Shown piece after piece: positions 58,875-64,000 of a DNA stretch of 64,000 nucleotides; position 1 is the first letter of the stretch, and every line of letters starts with the position of its first letter. Source of the DNA: Eunapius fragilis (taxonomy: Eukaryota; Porifera; Demospongiae; Spongillida; Spongillidae); contig OY811976.1 of the NCBI GenBank assembly GCA_963681505.1, forward strand, positions 1,081,715 through 1,145,714, in the 5' to 3' direction. The notes below the pieces were generated by a model. That model searched no databases. It saw only the letters and a program-made list of their open reading frames with translations, and was not told where the DNA came from. Position numbers and translations under genes: made by a program.

Positions 58875-59110
58875 TAATCCCAGTGAAAAATTCTTACGTA
58901 TCTTGGCCAAGATTGCAAGATTTATCCAAGATGCAACCCAAGATACCAAGGTGTAACTCAGGATAGCCAAGATGCCAAGCCGCAACCCAAGATGGCAAGA
59001 TACAAACCAAGATGAGTAGGCCAAGATGGCAAGATATAATCAAGTAGCCAAGATGTCAAGATGCAATCTATGATGTCAAGATGTTAAATATATAATAAGA
59101 TAGCTCAGTA
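58875..59110. repeat. degenerate CCAAGATG-type repeat
   Basis: About 15 imperfect copies of CCAAGATG(G/C)CAAGAT(A/G)-like words with irregular spacing. Confidence 0.75.
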
Positions 59111-59194
59111 TTGTATCCATTTTAATTAACATCATATGTAAATATAGCAAGATGTGCATAAATTATTGTTAGGTATATGCTAATGATAGATAAT

Positions 59195-59487
59195 ACAAGT
59201 AAATAAAAAACATCCTCTATGAGAAAGTTGGGGGCATATAGGATTTGAAGGCAATGGTGGTGTAAAAAGGAAGGAAACAAGGGTCTAATAATAAGGGAAA
59301 ATGGAATAGTCCTATATTTAGCACATGAACAACATACTATATCCTACAGATAGAAATGTGCTAAATATAGGACTATTCCATTTTCCCTTATTATTAGACC
59401 CTTGTTTCCTTCCTTTTTACACCACCATTGCCTTCAAATCCTATATGCCACCAACTTTCTCATAGAGAATGTTTTTTATTTACTTGT
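59195..59487. mobile_element. foldback MITE, copy 2 of the 291-bp family
   Basis: The ends ACAAGTAAATAAAAAACATC and its complement enclose arms of about 120 bp that are nearly perfect. It has the same length and internal order (GGTGGTGTAAAAAG, GGAAACAAG, CTATATTTAGC) as the copy at 21625-21917. Most of the arm sequence otherwise differs. Confidence 0.82.
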
Positions 59488-60424
59488 TTCATTGATGAGC
59501 CGTATAGCATGTTAAGTAATCCATCGTGATATGAGAGGGAGGTTGTAAAGGTACGACATACCTTTGAGTGACCTAAACTCTTTTCGCCGAGCGAGATGCA
59601 CGTTCAGGACTATGGCAATATCGCTGCCTTTTTTCAGGATCTGCTGGATACCTTGCACGTCGAGAGGTCCGTTCCTTTTCAGGATCTGAGGGGGCTTTAA
59701 GGGGCGGCCGAAATAGATTGTCGCCCCAGCGCGATCGAACCCACGAACGCATTTTGTACTGGGCCAGATCCAGACAGCACCGTCTTCCTCCCCCCCCCCC
59801 CCCCCCCCTCCCCTCCCTCCCTCCCTACTAATCGCATCTCGATACCTTGCGCGTCGAGAGGTCCGTTTCTTTTCAGGCTCTGCTCGATAGTTTTCATGTT
59901 GAGAGGGCCGCTTCTTTTCAGGCTCTGCTTTGTAGTTCCGCTCGGGCTGAATCTAATATGTCGTCTCGAGTTTTGAGGTACTATGCTCGTCGTTTGGCCT
60001 TCTTCTTTTCCTGACGTGAAGGCATTTTGAAAAAAAAAAAAAAAAAAAACAACTTCACTAAGTTACAAAGAGCGTCAAACTTACAACGATCGAATAACAA
60101 GAATGATTATAGTACGTGCACGTTATTAAAAATACATAACCGCCACAGTTAATTACCACTATGTGTAGTGCCCAGACCGTACACATTTGATTACATGATG
60201 TATACTGCTAGTACTTCGTATCAAGAGCGAAGTAGGACCTATCCGAGTCGTGTCAGTGCAGTAAGCTTAACTATACGTGATTTGCTAATACAACCACCGA
60301 TATATGTCATGTAGCCTCGAGACGTTTTGACCACAGAAGCGAAAATGCCAACGAATTCTGATGAAGCCATTGGTGTAATTTTCATTTCTTAAAAGTGTTC
60401 CTATCCCGAGTTATGCGTGGTCAA
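59488..60424. other. no recognisable gene; poly-C repeat
   Basis: Near 59785-59806 is a C run with TGTACTGGGCCAGATCCAGA, a diverged poly-G family fragment. TTTTCAGG(A/C)TCTG(C) is repeated five times between 59632 and 59928, with TGC/CGTCGAGAGGTCCGTT repeated twice. Confidence 0.5.
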
Positions 60425-60531
60425 GAAGAAGAAGAAGAAGAGGAGGAGGAGGAGGAGGAGGAGGAGGAGAAGGAGGAGGAGGAGGAGGAGGAGGAGGAGG
60501 AGGAGGAGGAGGAGGAGGAGGAGGAGGATTA
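60425..60531. repeat. (AGG)n/(AAG)n trinucleotide microsatellite
   Basis: About 35 purine trinucleotides, a perfect polypurine run, in AT-rich surroundings. Confidence 0.97.
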
Positions 60532-62655
60532 AAAATCAATTTGGATGTAAGAGATTAGGTTAACATACTTTGTTGCTTTTCTTTTTGCATGTACGTCTAT
60601 AATACTCTCGATGCACACTGCAAAGGCGGACAAAAGAGCGAAGTTCACCCGCGCCGTCAAGTGACAGCCGCCCTCAACATATAGTAGGAATATTGCAAAT
60701 TTTTTAAATACCTTCAATCGCCGATATAATAAAACAGCTGTGAAGAGCGCATTAAACCATGCTTAATGATACCAAAAACATAACTTTTAATATGCTTTTA
60801 GATTAAGAAAGACATAGCGACCTAAAGCGTTTAAAAAGCATGAATTTTTTGGTCTGTGATTTCATTATAACGTGCTTCCGTAAGTATGTTCTCATAAATC
60901 ACATCTAACTTTCGCTACCTATAAGATTTCATGATGAAATTTTCCGTACATGCAGATGAACTGATGCCCATTCAGACTATTGTGTTGACCGTCCACTATT
61001 TAAACAATGTAGTACTTTTTGGTTACGTATCTTTAATAGCAATAAAAACATGAAATCTGTGCAGATGGCTATAAGTACAAACATATACTCGAACGGCTTA
61101 TTTGTTAATGGAACTCAACAGGCACATGCAGTCTACACCAGCAGGCACAGATGAACGATAGAAATATCAACCCAAAGATTCAAGAAAATCAACCACTCAC
61201 TATTGACTCTACTCGACCTAGTACTTTGTATATATGGAACACGACAGGCACAGGGAACACAGGCACGGATGAACGATAGGAACGCTTTATCAAATGCAAC
61301 TCAACTCAAATCGGATGGCTAAATGACTAAAACAAGCATGCAATATATATATACTGCACGTGACATAATACAAAACAATACAACAATAATGAATAAAGCT
61401 GCTCAGACTGATCCACGACCTATAGCCTTCGCAGCGCAGCCTTTGTCCACCATAACAATGTAACAATGTTAGTCGTCCTTTTTCCTTCCATTAATGAAGT
61501 CGCATTCAGCCCTATTAGTAATCCTTCCAAGTCCCAAGCCTTCGCTGAGTAGCCTTTGGCTTTGTCCACAATGTAAGACATCCTTCGTGACTGAGAGCTG
61601 TCGAATTTCACTTCCTGGACAAGCTAATCAGTAGGTTCTATTCTTTACACTCTGAAAAACAAAATAAACTTAATGATCAACACGCGCGCATACTTTTAAC
61701 GATAAAAAATCACCTTCGGATCGTCAGATTTTCTTAAAACACAAGTTACTACATCACAATGAATTTCCCAACACCTTCTAAGACGTCAGCTGTTCCAATC
61801 AAGGTGATTTTGTGCTAAAGTTAGACCATTTTACGCATAATTAATTCTAACTTCCGGCCGGCCTGCATAAACACAGAGATGTTATTCAAATGCCTGTAAC
61901 AGCAGGGATCCTGTTTATTATTACAGCATCAGGACTAGATATGTTCTTTACGCCTGTTCTGGTCTATCTCTGCTTTTACAATTTACCGAGTTCGTCCTGT
62001 GGTAAGCCGGCATTTAAATTTACATGTAGCGCTTTAGAAATATCAAGCCCCTACATGTCAAACGGTGCGCATTAAAACTTTGGACTGTACCATTCATACT
62101 GGGCATTCATTGGTGATATTTTAAGCTCCAATGCGTTTGCTAGTTGGTGAAATAGTTAGAGACCACGCGTAAAGCGGTACCTATTTAAAAAGGGATGCGG
62201 TAGCTGTATCTACAACGCAGGTACGTTGCTGCACTCAATTCTGACCTAACGTGTTCGTCTAACACACGCAAGTTCATGGTAAAGTGCAACATATAGCCGA
62301 CGAATTTAGCACTAGTTGATTATCAGTTTCTTTGGAACGTGAGATTTATAAGCGTAATGATTGATAATGTGCACGTATATTATACTTCGATGACAGAGAG
62401 CTTCATATGTAACATTTCTCTGAAAGGCTATTTCATCAAACCCATTTTGCTTGGATCAATACATAGTTGGGTGCGTTGGGTACGAAATTAATCCTATCCC
62501 GAGTGCTGTTATGGCAGTGCTAGGATTTTAAAGTGCATAAATAAAAAGTTAATAACATAGACTTGAATGAAGTGCTAATCAATGTTCATTTTCAGTCTAA
62601 CAAATGAGTTACACATTATTATTTTCATGTCATTACTTTATGGAAGAGGTGTGTG
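60532..62655. other. no recognisable gene
   Basis: AT-rich unique sequence. Short frames (for example 61420-61611 minus and 61890-62075 plus) show no motif. The last part should include the promoter of the downstream receptor. Confidence 0.45.
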
Positions 62656-62663
62656 TATATAAG
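62656..62663 (+). promoter_or_regulatory. possible TATA box of the plus-strand receptor
   Basis: TATATAAG about 206 bp upstream of the signal-peptide ATG at 62862. It is plausible but unproven. Confidence 0.3.
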
Positions 62664-62861
62664 TGTAAAGTAACTGTGCATGGTGTAGTAAAAAAGGAGT
62701 AAACAAGAACACATCACAACATCGGATGGCACGGCATTAGGAGGCGCCAGTTGTGAGATTCAACAACAACAGAAAAGCAATTGTGTTTGTAGTCTGTTTG
62801 CATGTATTTGGCAGCCTGAAAAAAGTAAAATAATCTATTCAGATTGGTATCATTGTGGTAC

Positions 62862-63862
62862 ATGGCTTGGTATTCGTTTTTCCCTGCACTCATGTGTTTC
62901 ACATACAGTATGTGCATGTTTCCCATAACGATGGTCCTTTACTATATAGCACTATCTCTAACTCCAATCAACACAACAGTATGTTTGGGGTCAACCACAC
63001 AGTTCATGTGTTCTACTGCTAATGCCACCATTATCACCTATATGGTGAACTCCAAGGCCATTCCTCCTCTGCCTCCATATGTCAACATATCAACTCCAAT
63101 ATTCATAGGAAATATGATCACAGCTGTCAACATGACTATTTTCAGTGCATCAGATAATGATACCCTTATCACATGTCATGCCTTTCTGCTGAACGGACAA
63201 CAACTGAATAGTTCAGCAACCTATCTCAGGGTACAAGGTCAGTTGTTTTGAGTAATTGGTTACCTTATTACATTCTATATCATCAGGCCCTCCATCTGCT
63301 CCCACTGATATCAACATTACTACATACAATGCTACTGCCACCAAACTGGTCTGGGGACTACCCTCTGGTACCCAGTCCTCATCCCTCCTCTCCTATGCTG
63401 TGGTGATCAGGAATGGAAGTGGAGCACCAGTGTATAATGAGACAGTGAGGAAGCCACAGGTGACCATCTCCTCCCCAGACCCATGTGACCATTATGAGGC
63501 AACTGTTACCCCAATGTGTGGAAGTACAAGAGGTGTTCAGACCAGCCCAGTGAAGATGGGAGGTAATATATCCAATATATTAATATATGCTGGACAAATA
63601 AGATTAAAAAATTTGAAGCCCTTAGAATATTCAATTGGGAAAAGATGTATCATTATCTGTAAAATAATTTTTACCCAAGTGATTAATCAATTTAGAAGAT
63701 AGACACAATGAATAACTTTATTTTGAAATCTCAATTTCTTATAATGTGTTGTCTTGACCACCTTCAGATCCCCCCTCCCCCATATCACATGACCAAGTCC
63801 ACACCTCTCTTGTGTATCCTCTGTCTCCACGTGATGATGTGACTGTGAACATCAGTCTGCTG
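62862..63862 (+). CDS. paralogous Ig/FN3 receptor, 5' end (partial)
   Basis: Four exons fit in phase: 62862-62907, 62950-63237, 63287-63562 and 63768-63862. Exon 1 starts at ATG 62862 and encodes a signal peptide (MAWYSFFPALMCFTY). Its 42-bp intron is also open, so retention is possible. Exon 2 is an Ig-like domain (TQFMCSTANATII, LITCHAFLL). Exon 3 is FN3 (PPSAPTDINITTYNATATKL, VWGLPSG). Exon 4 (SHDQVHTSLVYPLSPRDDVT) ends in phase 0 at GTGAGT. The order and phases copy the minus-strand receptor at 12680. Like it, the protein is probably a surface receptor, but the membrane and cytoplasmic parts lie beyond the window. Confidence 0.82.
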
Positions 63863-64000
63863 GTGAGTGATACAAGAAAGAGGATATCAATGAGAGTTAG
63901 TTAGTACGCACATCACACATTATGTGTTATTCACTGCAATTGTATCACACACACATCTAAGCTATGATTGCATTAGGTTATACATTATGAAATGTGTCTG

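Overview
This window is invertebrate nuclear DNA. It has spliceosomal introns with clean GT/AG borders, multi-exon Ig/FN3 receptor genes, several classes of eukaryotic transposon, long minisatellites and microsatellites, and two exactly 200-base N gaps. A sponge or another marine invertebrate is the best guess, but that is inference from the receptor and transposon content; no marker gene fixes the species.

The main gene lies on the minus strand from about 12.68 kb down to 1.41 kb. By hand I found 13 coding exons whose splice sites and intron phases fit together and whose lengths sum to 2112 nt (703 codons plus stop). It encodes signal peptide, Ig-like, FN3, Ig-like, transmembrane helix, three tandem death-domain modules, and a short tyrosine-containing tail. 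Each death-domain module is a two-exon cassette (265 or 277 nt plus 47 nt) with phase-1 borders, so copies can be gained or lost without breaking frame. The introns hold 26-bp and 44-bp minisatellites that were duplicated along with the modules, and a 2.3-kb palindrome. At the right edge (62.86 kb to the window end, plus strand) a paralogous receptor begins with the same signal/Ig/FN3 exon plan and runs off the window.

Between these genes is accessory DNA. There are large inverted duplications at 8.5-10.8 kb, 16.75-21.03 kb and 25.3-32.2 kb. The last has a huge polypurine/polypyrimidine core and an assembly gap. Foldback MITEs, a recurrent poly-G-bearing repeat and a 3.4-kb 32-bp satellite (35.0-38.4 kb) are scattered through it. 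A decayed Ty3/gypsy element (38.6-41.35 kb) is interrupted by a segment carrying a possible death-domain-like last exon. A degraded RAG1 N-terminus-like (N-RAG type) coding region lies at 44.0-44.9 kb. A compound (CA)n satellite (43.1-52.5 kb) was hit by an intact cut-and-paste DNA transposon (47206-51391) with 540-bp inverted repeats, a 757-codon transposase and a 4-bp target duplication. A BEL/Pao element (55367-57937) has identical LTRs but lacks reverse transcriptase and most of integrase.

The most interesting feature is the phase-compatible, repeat-embedded array of death-domain cassettes in a single-pass Ig/FN3 receptor. Decayed extra copies of its terminal exon could in principle yield death-domain-less isoforms.
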